Positions 55,671-64,000 of a DNA stretch of 64,000 nucleotides are shown in pieces. This DNA comes from Elusimicrobiota bacterium. Its GTDB lineage: Bacteria; Elusimicrobiota; Elusimicrobia; UBA1565; UBA9628. The notes under the pieces are model-generated. The model had not been told where the DNA came from. It ran no database searches and was given only the letters and a program-made list of their open reading frames with translations. The stretch's first letter is position 1, and every line of letters begins with the position of its first letter. The stretch lies in NCBI GenBank assembly GCA_023213235.1, contig CP096137.1:2590908-2654907 (forward strand), in the 5' to 3' direction. A program made the translations under genes and the position numbers.

Positions 55671-56825
55671 TCAGCGGTAGGGGACGAAGACCGACAGGCC
55701 CTTTCGCACCATCTCGCCGATCGTCGGCAGCGCGAGCAGGAGGGTGAGCAGGACGAGCCACAGGGCGCGGTTCATCACGAACGAAAGGAACCCCGCTCGC
55801 GGCGCCGCGGGTGCGGCCGCCGTCGCCGGCGAGGCCTCGGCCGCCGTGATCCGCACGACCTCGGGCAGTCCCATGGCGCGGGACAAGGAGGAAAGCGGGA
55901 AGGTGCCGGACACGAGCGCCGTCGGGGCGGCGCCGGGCGCCGTCTCCACGCCGTAGACCCGGTCGAGCTTGAAGCCCGTCTTGGCCGACAGGCCGCGCAC
56001 GGCCTCGGCGACGGATTCCTCGGGCTTCGCGGCGTCGGCGACCCGCAGTGTCACGAGGAAGGAGCCGGAGAGGCGCGAGTCGGGAGCCGGGCGCGAGCCG
56101 CGCTCGACGGCGACGCGGCGCACGCCGGGGCTGGCGATCGCGTCGCCGAGCCGCGAGGCGGGCACCCAGCCGCTGATGCGCATGCCGCCGTCGGCGGCCG
56201 TCGGGGCGAAGCGCGCGTCGGGGCGGAAGGCGGCGGACATGCCGAGTCCCGCGACCGCGTCGCGCAGGGAGCCGGCCTCGCTCGCGTCGAGCTCGAGCGA
56301 GACGAACAGCAGACCTTCCTCCGACGGGACCGGGGACGGCTCCGCGGAGCCGGGCGCCGGCGGGAACTCGGCGCCGCCCAGGCGCGGACGGGCGGCCTCG
56401 GCCGGGGCCCCGAGAATTTTCGATTCGTAGTCGCGGCGCGCGCCTTCGCTGTCGTCGTCCTCGGCGGGGGCGGTCTTGGCCGGGCTCGCGAAGGCCGACG
56501 AGTCCCGGGCCGAGTTCCCGGGCCGCGGGGACTCGTTCCGGCTCGGCGCGTCGGCCTTCGGAAGCTCGGACGAGAAAGGAATGGGGCGCGGGCGCGACGG
56601 GATCGCGGGCGCCGGCGAGATCGCGCCGACGGGCTTGGCCGTGGAAATCGGCTCCGGCAGGGGCTTGGCGATCGCGGGCCCCTGGCGAGGAGCTTCTTCG
56701 AGAAAGCCTCCCACGTTCTGATCGGGGTGCTTGTAGCCGCCGCCTTCGCCGAACGCTTTGTTCCGGAACTGCGCCGACGAGGGAAGAGCCAGCGCCGCGA
56801 CGAGGACCAGGGCCGTTTTGATCAC
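55671..56825 (-). CDS. exported protein of unknown function with C-terminal anchor
   Basis: The 384-residue protein has a signal peptide (MIKTALVLVAALALPSSA), a Pro/Ser/Ala-rich region (about 30-165), two similar folded segments (LFVSLELDASEAGSLRDAV ... and FLVTLRVADAAKPEESVAEAV ...) and a C-terminal membrane helix (ALWLVLLTLLLALPTIG). The layout resembles DUF4349-type envelope proteins but I cannot confirm it. GTG start, six bases after TAGAAT. Confidence 0.7.
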   Translation of the reverse strand: MIKTALVLVAALALPSSAQFRNKAFGEGGGYKHPDQNVGGFLEEAPRQGPAIAKPLPEPISTAKPVGAISPAPAIPSRPRPIPFSSELPKADAPSRNESPRPGNSARDSSAFASPAKTAPAEDDDSEGARRDYESKILGAPAEAARPRLGGAEFPPAPGSAEPSPVPSEEGLLFVSLELDASEAGSLRDAVAGLGMSAAFRPDARFAPTAADGGMRISGWVPASRLGDAIASPGVRRVAVERGSRPAPDSRLSGSFLVTLRVADAAKPEESVAEAVRGLSAKTGFKLDRVYGVETAPGAAPTALVSGTFPLSSLSRAMGLPEVVRITAAEASPATAAAPAAPRAGFLSFVMNRALWLVLLTLLLALPTIGEMVRKGLSVFVPYR

Positions 56826-56831
56826 GGCCCG

Positions 56832-56837
56832 ATTCTA
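56832..56837 (-). promoter_or_regulatory. -10 box of the gene at 55671
   Basis: TAGAAT on the minus strand, six bases before GTG 56825, no Shine-Dalgarno sequence. Confidence 0.5.
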
Positions 56838-56851
56838 CCACGGGGCGGATT

Positions 56852-58451
56852 CTAGGTCAATAGACCTGTGCTCGTAGGCCCAAGGACCCATGTTTCGATC
56901 CGGGTCCTGAGGCCCGCGAGGAGGAAGCCGAGCGCCGCGCCCATGGCGAATGCGGCCGCGCCGTGCGCCGCCGCGGCGCACGCGGGCGCCGCGCCGGAAC
57001 CGACCGCCGCGACGGTCCCGGCCGGGGCGAGCAGGCCCACGATGAGCCAGCCGCGCGGGTCGCCGAGCAGGCGCGGCACGCACGTCGCGCAGCCGTCCTT
57101 GGCCGCCTGCTCGCGGCGGCCGATGAGGATCAGGGCGAGGGTCAGGCTCGGCGCGCCGACGAGGATCTCGCGCCAGCGCCACGGCCACCACCACAGCGCG
57201 TCGGCGGCGGCCGAGAGGCGGTCGATCGACTCCCACAGGCCCGCGACCCGGAGCGCCGTTCGCGGCGCGAGCAGAAGGACGAGCGCGGCGGCGAGCAGCA
57301 GCGCCCCGGACACGTCGCGCAGGCGCAGCGGCGCGCGCCAGCGCGCGCGCAGGGCCGGCCCCTCGGACCCGAACAGCGCGGCGGCGCCGACGGCCATCGG
57401 CGCGGCGAACGTCCACAGAGTCCACGCGCGGCCGGCCTCTTCCCGCATCGAGGGCGGCGCGGCCAGCGCCGCGAGCGCCCCGGCGGCCGCGGCGGCGGCC
57501 CAAGCGACGGCCATGCCGGCCGCGGCCTCCGGCGCCGGCGAGGCGATCGGCGCCAGCGCCGTCACTCGGGCCCGCGCGGCTCGCTCCGCCCACAGTCCGG
57601 CGCGCGCGGCGAGAAGCGGACCCAGCAGCCCGGCCGCGTAAAAGAGGAAGAGCCGGGCGGCCCGCTCCCAACGGGACGTCGCGGCGGGGAGGGTCGAGGC
57701 GGGCAGGACGGCGGCATGGCCGGCCGAGCGGATCGTCTTCAGCGCGCCGCGAAGGGCCTCGACGCTTTCCTCGAGGCCGGCCCCCGGCGCCGGGCGCAGG
57801 ACGATCAGGCGCATCGCGCGCCCGTCGGCCGCGCGCCTCAGCTGCGGCCGCGGCGCCGCGGCGGAAAGCGTCCGCGTCCAGAGCCGCTGGCCCGCCACGG
57901 TCGCGTAAGGCGCGGTGGACGCCGCGACGGGGATCAGGCCCGCGGCGGAGACCACCGCGACCGTCTCCGGGTCGAAGCCGGCGGGAACCCGCGCGAGGTC
58001 CACGCCCCCGGCAGTTCGAGCGCGCGGCCGCCGGCGGCCGCCGGGGCCGTCGATACGTCGATGCCGCGCGCGGCGAGCGCGCCGGACAGGCGGGACAGGG
58101 CCTTGGCGTCGCGCGCCCACAGAGAGTCGGGCTTCGGCCCCCGCCCTGCGAGACGAGCCCGAGCGCGCGCCACTTCTCCACCTCGGCCCGCGAGAAGTGC
58201 AGCACCTCGCCGCGCGCGGCGAGCTCGGCGGCGGTCTCCTCGCGCAGGACGACGGCGGCCACGCCCATGGCCTTGAGACGCTCCCACAGCTCCGGCGTGG
58301 ACGCGGCGGAGCGTCCGCCGAGCGCGGCGAACGCGTCGGCTTCCACGGCGGGGAGCACCGCGCGCTCCTCGGGGACGCGCGTCGCCCACAGCACGGCGAG
58401 ACCGGCCGCGGCCAGCAGAGCCGCCCGCGCCTTCGTCCGCGCGGAACTCAC
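56852..58451 (-). CDS. DUF5693-like membrane protein (two frame breaks)
   Basis: About 533 residues after restoring one base at each of the C5 runs 58005-58009 and 58138-58142. An N-terminal helix (ALLAAAGLAVLWATRV) leads into an extracytoplasmic domain with LWERLKAMGVAAVVLREETAAELAARGEVL, the DUF5693 hallmark; the C-terminal half has about eight membrane helices. A gene of this type often sits near polysaccharide or envelope genes. GTG 58451 overlaps the glgA stop (GTGA). Confidence 0.65.
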
Positions 58452-59889
58452 CGGGGCAGAGCTCCCTTGAAGAGGCCGAGATACTCCTCGACGGAGCGGT
58501 CCCAGGAGAAGTCGGCCGTCATGCCCGCGCGCGCGCGCGCGGCCCAGTCGGGCGTGCGGTACGCCGCGATCGCGCGGTCGAGCGCGGCCGCGAGGCCGGC
58601 GCCGTCGCCCGGTTCGCACAGGAAGCCGTTCGCCGGGCGGCCCTCGGACGCGGCCTCGAAGACGGTGTCGACGAGGCCGCCCGTGCGCGACGCGACGGGC
58701 ACCGTGCCGTAGCGCATCGCGATCATCTGCCCGAGGCCGCACGGCTCGAAGCGCGACGGCATCAGGAACACGTCGGACGCCGCGTAGATGCGGTGCGCGA
58801 ACGACTCGTCGAAGGAGCGGTGGAAGTGCACCGACCCCGCGCGCCGGCGCTCGAGCGCGGCGAACATCTCGGTCAGAGACGGGTCGCCGGTGCCGAGCAT
58901 GACGAGCTGCGCGCGGTCGAGGCGCGGCTCGAGGGCGGCCAGCGCGATGTCGAGCCCCTTCTGATAGTCGAGGCGCGAGACGACGCCGATCAGCGGGCGG
59001 TCGCCGCGCACGTCGAGGCCGCACTCGCGCTGCAGCGCCTCCTTGCACGCGGCCTTCCCAGCGGCCGCGTCGTCGACGGAGAAGCGCCGCGGCAGCGCCG
59101 AGTCGCGCGAGGGATCCCACGCCTCGAGGTCGACGCCGTTGAGGATGCCGAGCAGGTCGCCGGAGCGCCGGCTCAGCAGGCCCTCGAGTCCGAAGCCGCG
59201 GTCCGGGGAGGTCTGGATCTCGCGCGCGTACGTCGGGCTCACGGTCGAGAGCTTGTCGGCGTGCACGAGGCCGGCCTTGAGGTAGCTCACCTGGCCGTAG
59301 TACTCGAGCCCTTCCGAGGACCAGTCCTGCGGGCCGAAGCCGGCGACCTCGAGCGCCGCGCGCGGGAAGTTGCCCTGATAGGCCATGTTGTGGATCGTGA
59401 ACACGCAGCCCGCGCCGGCGAAATGCGGGTCGTCCCTGTAATGGCGCTTGAGGTGCGCGGCGACGAGGCCGGTCTGCCAATCATGGAGATGCACGACGTC
59501 CGGCTTGAACCCGATCGCCTTCGCTCCCTCGAGCACCGCGCGCGAGAACAGCGCGAAGCGCCGGTCGTTGTCCTCGTGGTCCTTGCCCGCGCTGCCGTAG
59601 AGGCCCTCGCGGTCGAAGTACAGCGGGTAGTCCACGAAGTACACCGACACGCCGCGGCGGTGGAGGAAGCTCAGCCCGACCTCGACGATTCCGCCGCCGA
59701 GCGGCACCTTGATCGGGTGCGCGATGCCGCCTTCAAGCGACGCCGCGCGCACGGCGCGGTACTTCGGCAGGAACAGGCACACGTCGTGGCCGAGGGCGCC
59801 GAGGCGCTGGGTGAGCGCGCCGACGACGTCGGCAAGCCCCCCGTCTTGCAGAAGGGAACCGCCTCGCTCGCGGCGACGAGAATCTTCAC
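58448..59889 (-). CDS. glgA: glycogen synthase (frame break at N-terminus)
   Basis: About 480 residues after restoring one base near 59831-59833. The corrected start reads VKILVAASEAVPFCKTGGLADVVGAL, with the ADP-glucose-binding KTGGL motif. Further marks are HLHDWQTGLVAAHL, VFTIHNMAYQG, SRLDYQKGLDIAL and PSRFEPCGLGQMIAM (the GT5 C-terminal active-site region). It extends alpha-1,4-glucan chains from ADP-glucose. GTG 59889 is preceded by GGAG and lies four bases after the scpB stop. Confidence 0.92.
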
Positions 59890-59893
59890 CGGT

Positions 59894-60711
59894 TTACTCC
59901 GGCCAGATCTCTTTCTTTTCGGCCTGGGGCTCGGCCTGGGGCTCGGCCTCGGGCTCGGCCTCGGGCTCGGGTTCCGGCTCGCGCTCCGGGGCGACGGCCG
60001 GAATCTCGGGGTCGGCTCGATCGTCGGCTCGGCCGCGATCGCCGACGGGACCGGAACGGCGTCGGCCGGCGAGAAGGAATCGATCGGCGGAAGATCCTCG
60101 AGGCTGCGCAGGCCGAAGTGGCGGAGGAACTCCATCGTCGTGCCGTACATGAGCGGGCGGCCGACGGTCTCCTTGCGGCCGACGACCTTGATCAGGCGCT
60201 TCTCGATGAGCGACTCGAGCGCGGCGATGACCTCGACGCCGCGGATCTCCTCGACCTCGGCGCGCGTCAGGGGCTGCTTGTATGAAATGATCGAGAGGGT
60301 CTCCTGCGCGGCGGTCGACAGGCGCATCGTCGCGCGGTCGGAGAAGAGCTTGCGCATGTACGGCGCGAGCTCGGGGCGGGTCGCCATCTGCCAGCCCTCG
60401 GCGACGGCGATCAGGCGGTAGCCGTGGTTGCGCTCCTCGAGATCGCGGCGCAGCTCCTCGACGGCGTCGACGATCTTGTCCTGGTCGCGCATCCCGACGA
60501 GCTTGCACAGCTCGCCGGCGGCGAGGGGACGGTCGGTGATGAACAGGAGGGCCTCGAGAATGCGGCGAAGATACGCGGGATCGGTCGCGGGGGTCGGCCC
60601 GGAGGCCGGCACGGCGGCCGGCGCTTCGGCGACGGCGGCGATGGACTCGGCTGAAACCTCTTCGACGGGCTCGGGGGCCTGCTCGGGGTTCTCGGCGTCA
60701 GGGCTGGACAT
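59894..60711 (-). CDS. scpB: ScpB, SMC-associated segregation protein (frame break)
   Basis: About 272 residues after restoring one base at the G4 run 60008-60011. The core (about 45-200) has two winged-helix domains with ILEALLFITDRPLAAGEL, LSTAAQETLSIISYKQPLTRAEVEEIRG and MYGTTMEFLRHFGL. An acidic N-terminal extension (about 40 residues) and a C-terminal tail of alternating Glu/Pro/Ala (around 60 bases of near-perfect repeats, 59920-59985) are unusual. With ScpA and SMC it forms condensin. Start overlaps the scpA end by 14 bases. Confidence 0.93.
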
Positions 60712-61474
60712 CGGTCTCTCCTTGAGAGGCGGGCGGGTCTTCGACGACGGGCGCGGGCTCGACGGCGTTCTCGTCCTTCTTGAAGATGCGTATCTTCCCG
60801 AAATTGGCGTCCTGGCGGATGAAGATCTTCTGGAGCTTCGTCAGCTCGAGCATCGCGAGGAAGCACGCGATGATGCCGCGGCGCTTGCGCTCGTCGGCGA
60901 AGAGCTCCTCCCACGGGATCATCGCGCGGCTCGACAGGAGGAAGAGGATCTTCTCCATCTTCTCCTCGATCGGGAACTCCTCGCCCTCGACGGCCTTCGC
61001 GTCGTCGTCCTCGGCGCCCTCGAGGATGACGCGCAGGTGCGCCATGAGGTCGAACATCGAGACGTTGGGCGACTTGTCGGCCTCCTCGAAGTGCGGCGCG
61101 CCGCGGTAGAACACGCCGTCCATCTCCTCGGCGCGGTTGGCCAGGAACTTCGAGGCTTCCTTGAACTTCTGGTACTCGAGCAGCTTCTGCGCGAGCTCGG
61201 CCGCCGGATCGGGGCCCTCGTCGCCGTCGGGGTTCTGCTCGGAGGGCAGCAGCGAGCGCGACTTCAGCGCCATGAGCGTCGCGGCCATCACGAGGAACTC
61301 GCCCGCGACGTCGAGGTCGAGGTCCTTCATGAGCTCGAGGTAGGCGAGGTACTCGCGCGTGATGTGCGAGAGCGGGATGTTGTGGATGTCGAGGTCGTCC
61401 TTCTTGACGAGGAACAGCAGGAGGTCGAGGGGGCCCTCGAACAGCTCGAGCGAGACCTGGTAAGCCTTTTCCAT
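60698..61474 (-). CDS. scpA: ScpA, SMC-associated kleisin
   Basis: The 258-residue protein starts YQVSLELFEGPLDLLLFLVKKDDLDIHNI and has the kleisin features (MAATLMALKSRSLLP, LLSSRAMIPWEELFADE, FLAMLELTKLQKIFIRQD). It bridges the SMC heads and binds ScpB. Its ATG shares a base with the trpS stop and it overlaps scpB, forming a coupled trpS-scpA-scpB-glgA run. Confidence 0.94.
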   Translation of the reverse strand: MEKAYQVSLELFEGPLDLLLFLVKKDDLDIHNIPLSHITREYLAYLELMKDLDLDVAGEFLVMAATLMALKSRSLLPSEQNPDGDEGPDPAAELAQKLLEYQKFKEASKFLANRAEEMDGVFYRGAPHFEEADKSPNVSMFDLMAHLRVILEGAEDDDAKAVEGEEFPIEEKMEKILFLLSSRAMIPWEELFADERKRRGIIACFLAMLELTKLQKIFIRQDANFGKIRIFKKDENAVEPAPVVEDPPASQGETDVQP

Positions 61475-62555
61475 TAGCGGAGCCTCATCGCGCGGCGGAC
61501 GTCTTCCATCGTTTTGCCGGCCGCGGCTCTCGCTTTCTTCGCGCCGTCGGCGAGGATCGCGTCGATTTGGCCGTGATTATAGGACTCGCGGCGCTCGCGG
61601 AACCGCGCGAAGGGCGCGGACATTTCACGGAGCAGATCTTTCTTGCAATCGCCGCACCCCAGCGCCCCCGCGCGGCATTCATCGCCGCGACGAAGATAAA
61701 AGGCCTCGTCGGCGTAGAGCTTGTGCAGGGCGTACACCGAGCAGCCCGGAGGATTCTCGGGGCACGGCAGCGGATGACCGGGATCGGTGGCAGACTTGCG
61801 GTTCGGGTCGGTGTAGGCTCCCTTGATCTTCTTCTCGAGCGATTTTTCAGTCTCGTAGATGTCGACGGCGTTCCCATAGGACTTCGACATCTTCCGGCTG
61901 TCCAGTCCGGGGATCTTGGGGGTTTCAGTGAGCAAATGCTGCGGCACCGCAAGCACGTCGCCGAAGAGATGGTTGAACTTGCGCGCGATGTCGCGCGAGA
62001 GCTCGAGGTGCGGAAGCTGGTCCTGGCCGACGGGCACCTTCGTGCCGCCGTAGAGCAGGATGTCCGCGGCCTGAAGGACGGGGTAGCCGAGGAAGCCGAA
62101 CGTGCGCAGCTCCTTCGTCGCGGCGTCCGTGCCCTTCGCGGCGACGACGGTCGCGACCTTTTCCGCGCCGGCGGCGGCGAGCTCGCGCTTGGTCGTCGAG
62201 AGCTCCTGCAGCTGCTCCTTCCAGGTCGGGTTGTTCTCGAGCCAGGACAGCGGCGTCACCATGCCGAGCATCAGCGCGAGCTCGGCGTGCTCCGGGACGT
62301 CGGACTGCTTGAAGATCACGCACTTGGCCGGATCGAGGCCGGCGGCGAGCCAGTCCAGGACCATCTCGCGCGAGTTCTCCTGGAGTTTGGAGGTATCGTC
62401 GTAGCCGGTCGTCAGCATGTGCCAGTCGACGACGGAGAAGAAGCAGGGGTATTGGGACTGGAGGGCGACCCAATTCTTCAGCGCCCCCAGTAATTTCCCA
62501 GGTGGAGACGCCCGGTCGGACGCATGCCGGAAAAGACGACGTCGGCGCGTTTCAT
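61474..62555 (-). CDS. trpS: tryptophanyl-tRNA synthetase with a probable iron-sulfur cysteine set (frame break)
   Basis: 360 residues after restoring one base at the C5 run 62484-62488. The class I motifs are RLHLGNYWGAL (HIGH) and SRKMSKSYGN (KMSKS). Near the C-terminus Cys residues are spaced C-x21-C-x6-C-x2-C (starting at PPGC, then DEC, LGC, GDC), close to the C-x22-C-x6-C-x2-C that binds a [4Fe-4S] cluster in Thermotoga maritima TrpRS. It charges tRNA(Trp). It starts at ATG 62555, about 60 bases after the stop of the gene upstream. Confidence 0.93.
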
Positions 62556-62618
62556 TCCGTCGGAATTTTAGCGTTTCCCGACGGGCAATTCCAGGTTTTT
62601 ATTAAGGAAAAGGTGCCC

Positions 62619-63319
62619 TCAGCAATCGTCGTAGTAAGCGGGCCAGACCGCCAGCGCCCCATCGTCGTCCCGCCACCGAATCCAACCAAGCGGAGCCAGC
62701 GGCGCACCCTCCCAGCCCCCTCGCCGATGTGCAGGAACTTTCCGCGTCGGCCGAGCACCTTGTAGGCCGAACGCTGCGCCGGCTGTTCGCCGAACGGAGG
62801 CGCCTTCAGTTCGGTGAATCTAGCGCCGAGCCGCGGAGAGGCGTACACCTTCACGACGTCGCGACGGAAGAAGATGTCGACGGCGGAGTGTCCCAGGCGC
62901 GGATCGAAGGCGGTTCTGAAGTCGCGGAAATAGGCCGTGAATTTTCCCGCCGGCCCGACGACCCACACCTCGCGGCCCGACTTCCAATCGACGACGATCC
63001 GGACCGCGCCGCTCGATATCGCGGTCGCCGGGAACATCATCCCATCGAAGCTTTCGCGCGAACGGCAGGTGGGCATGGAAGCGATCGGCGTCGCGTCGCC
63101 CGGCTCGATGAGGACCGGACGCAGGCCGCCCCGATCGAGAAAGACATGGAGCGTCTCCGTCGATGAAACCGGCTCGCCGGTGAAGGTCAGAGTGCCGACG
63201 GCCCGGCGCAGCTGCTTCGATGAAATGGCGCGCGGATCGCCGAAATAGCGCTGGTCTCCGCAATCGGCGGCCGACGGAACGCTCATCAGCGCTAGGAGGA
63301 CAGTGATTTGCGTCAGCAT
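62619..63319 (-). CDS. exported protein with C-terminal SH3-like region (frame break)
   Basis: About 233 residues after restoring one base at the C5 run 62716-62720; the corrected end reads PLGWIRWRDDDGALAVWPAY and stops at 62619. It has a signal peptide (MLTQITVLLALMSVPSAAD), two beta-rich halves, and a C-terminal segment (KVYASPRLGARFTEL ... GKFLHIGEG) that looks like a bacterial SH3 domain, often used to bind cell wall. Family unknown; probably a periplasmic protein. It is the first gene left of the XRE regulator region. Confidence 0.65.
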
Positions 63320-63377
63320 GAGACTCTTACTTCAACGATGGTCCGCGCCTTACCGTCCGGGGAGTTTGACGCCATTT

Positions 63378-63465
63378 ACCTTCTGCTCTTTAAAGCGCAA
63401 CGCGGAGCGAACGGGCCGATATACGCTTCCGATTCACGCCGATTGCGCATTAAAGAGCAGAAGGT
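63378..63465. repeat. 23-bp inverted repeat in the intergenic region before the XRE gene
   Basis: Arms 63378-63400 and 63443-63465 are 23 bases long with one mismatch; the outer 16 bases (ACCTTCTGCTCTTTAA) are a perfect match. The loop is 42 bases and itself weakly self-complementary. It lies 60 bases before the XRE start, between divergent genes (63319 minus, 63525 plus). It could be an operator, a transcript structure or a vestige of a small element. Confidence 0.8.
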
Positions 63466-63524
63466 GATTCGGGCGATATCTCCCCGGGACGGAACTTTTC
63501 AGCCCCTCGATCGTATGAAGAGTG

Positions 63525-63809
63525 ATGAATTTCTACGGCGAAGAGAAGGAGCCTCTGGCGGAGCTACTCCGAAAACTGCGGAAAGAGCGGCGCATTTCGC
63601 AGCTGCAGCTGGCCGACAGCGCGCGCGTGCGCCATTGCGTCGTGCAGCGCGCAGAACGCGGCCGCGACGCGCGGCTGTCGACGTGGCGGAAGCTGTTCGA
63701 GGGGCTCGGCTACTATCTCCGGATCGACGTGCAGGAAACCTGCGAGGAGGTCGGCGATCTTCTCACCGAGGAGCAGGACCGCCGCCGCATCCGGCGGCAT
63801 TGGTACTGA
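63525..63809 (+). CDS. small XRE-family DNA-binding protein
   Basis: The 94-residue protein has an XRE-type helix-turn-helix: LAELLRKLRKERRISQLQLA, then DSARVRHCVVQRAERGRDARLSTWRKLFEGLGYYLRI, followed by an acidic/basic tail. Such proteins are often antitoxins or self-regulating repressors; no toxin gene follows it on this strand. The inverted repeat upstream is a candidate operator. ATG 63525 is preferred over GTG 63522; GAAGAG precedes it. Confidence 0.8.
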   Translation: MNFYGEEKEPLAELLRKLRKERRISQLQLADSARVRHCVVQRAERGRDARLSTWRKLFEGLGYYLRIDVQETCEEVGDLLTEEQDRRRIRRHWY

Positions 63810-63812
63810 CCG

Positions 63813-64000
63813 CTACGCGGCGTGATTCTCGAGCCAGGCCAGCGCGGCGGCGCGGGTCCTGAGCTTGCCGGCGCGCTGAAGGCGCGCGGCCTCGTCGAGA
63901 AGCTTATGGAACGCGGGTCCGGGCTGAAGGCCCGCCGCGATGAGATCGGCGCCGGTGAGATAGCAGGCTTTGAGGTTCGCCTTGGGCGCGAAGCGCTTCA
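63813..64000 (-). CDS. C-terminal end of a CCA-adding enzyme/poly(A) polymerase-family protein (partial)
   Basis: Only the last ~62 residues are visible; the gene enters from the right edge. YLTGADLIAAGLQPGPAFHKLLDEAARLQRAGKLRT is the usual C-terminal helical end of tRNA nucleotidyltransferases (the 'L..G..PGP..G..L' pattern). The full enzyme would add CCA to tRNA 3' ends. The stop lies three bases after the convergent XRE gene. Confidence 0.78.
   Translation of the reverse strand, partial: KRFAPKANLKACYLTGADLIAAGLQPGPAFHKLLDEAARLQRAGKLRTRAAALAWLENHAA

Noticed and set aside
63308..63862. Plus-strand frame of 184 codons around the inverted repeat
   Set aside because: It overlaps the XRE gene in another frame and contains the inverted repeat; no domain is visible.
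1..64000. CRISPR array, tRNA or rRNA genes
   Set aside because: I saw no regularly spaced repeats and no tRNA-like or rRNA-like stretches. A tRNA could be missed by eye; tRNAscan-SE would decide.

Overview
The window is GC-rich, gene-dense and almost entirely transcribed from the minus strand. A degenerate LytM activator next to FtsX, a lipoprotein, PorV-like barrels and a secretin point to a diderm bacterium. I see no rRNA or tRNA gene. Elusimicrobiota is only a guess from the flavour of the gene content. About thirty genes are broken by a single-base length change, nearly always in a homopolymer (G5 where G6 is needed, A5 for A6, T5 for T6). This looks like an indel-prone assembly rather than biology, so I annotate those genes as whole CDSs and give the break point in each.

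Left part (1-20 kb), accessory. It holds five glycine/alanine/serine-rich membrane proteins that form one unrecognised family. Two secreted ankyrin-caspase peptidases each sit directly downstream of a family member, and the pair has been duplicated with nearly identical outer blocks and a divergent middle. A decayed third caspase tail survives near 3.4 kb. Next to this is a polymorphic-toxin locus: a secreted TPR protein with a C-terminal toxin-like domain and a candidate immunity gene, followed by an orphan module that repeats about 460 bp of the constant region and ends in a different toxin-like domain. Its downstream genes resemble Imm27, SseB and a zinc-ribbon protein. An IS256-family element with an 8-bp target duplication has landed on the ATGA overlap between the orphan toxin and the Imm27 gene. 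A periplasmic-TPR / transmembrane / Ser-Thr kinase receptor and two small plus-strand genes close this part.

Middle (20-42 kb). A secreted TPR-metallopeptidase with an overlapping lipoprotein gene is followed by a divergent FtsH-like protease, two TadE/TadG-like genes, a DUF2332-like gene and a five-gene two-component cluster. Then comes a Tad (Flp pilus) operon read from a strong promoter at 42.2 kb: two Flp pilins, TadE, CpaB, a short secretin, a TadZ-TadA fusion, TadB with an extra N-terminal domain, TadC, a TPR protein, a HAMP sensor and a small exported protein.

Right part (42-64 kb). PorV-like barrels, a 1158-residue protein with about seven FlgD-like modules, a coiled-coil/propeller protein, a DUF2723-like membrane protein, TsaD, a CtpA-like protease, EnvC-like and FtsX, a DUF5693-like protein, glycogen synthase, ScpB, ScpA, a TrpS with a probable iron-sulfur cysteine set, a small XRE regulator behind a 23-bp inverted repeat, and the end of a CCA-adding enzyme gene. 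Many first genes of transcription units carry a TAnnnT box only 6-8 bases before the start codon and no Shine-Dalgarno sequence, which suggests leaderless mRNAs are common.
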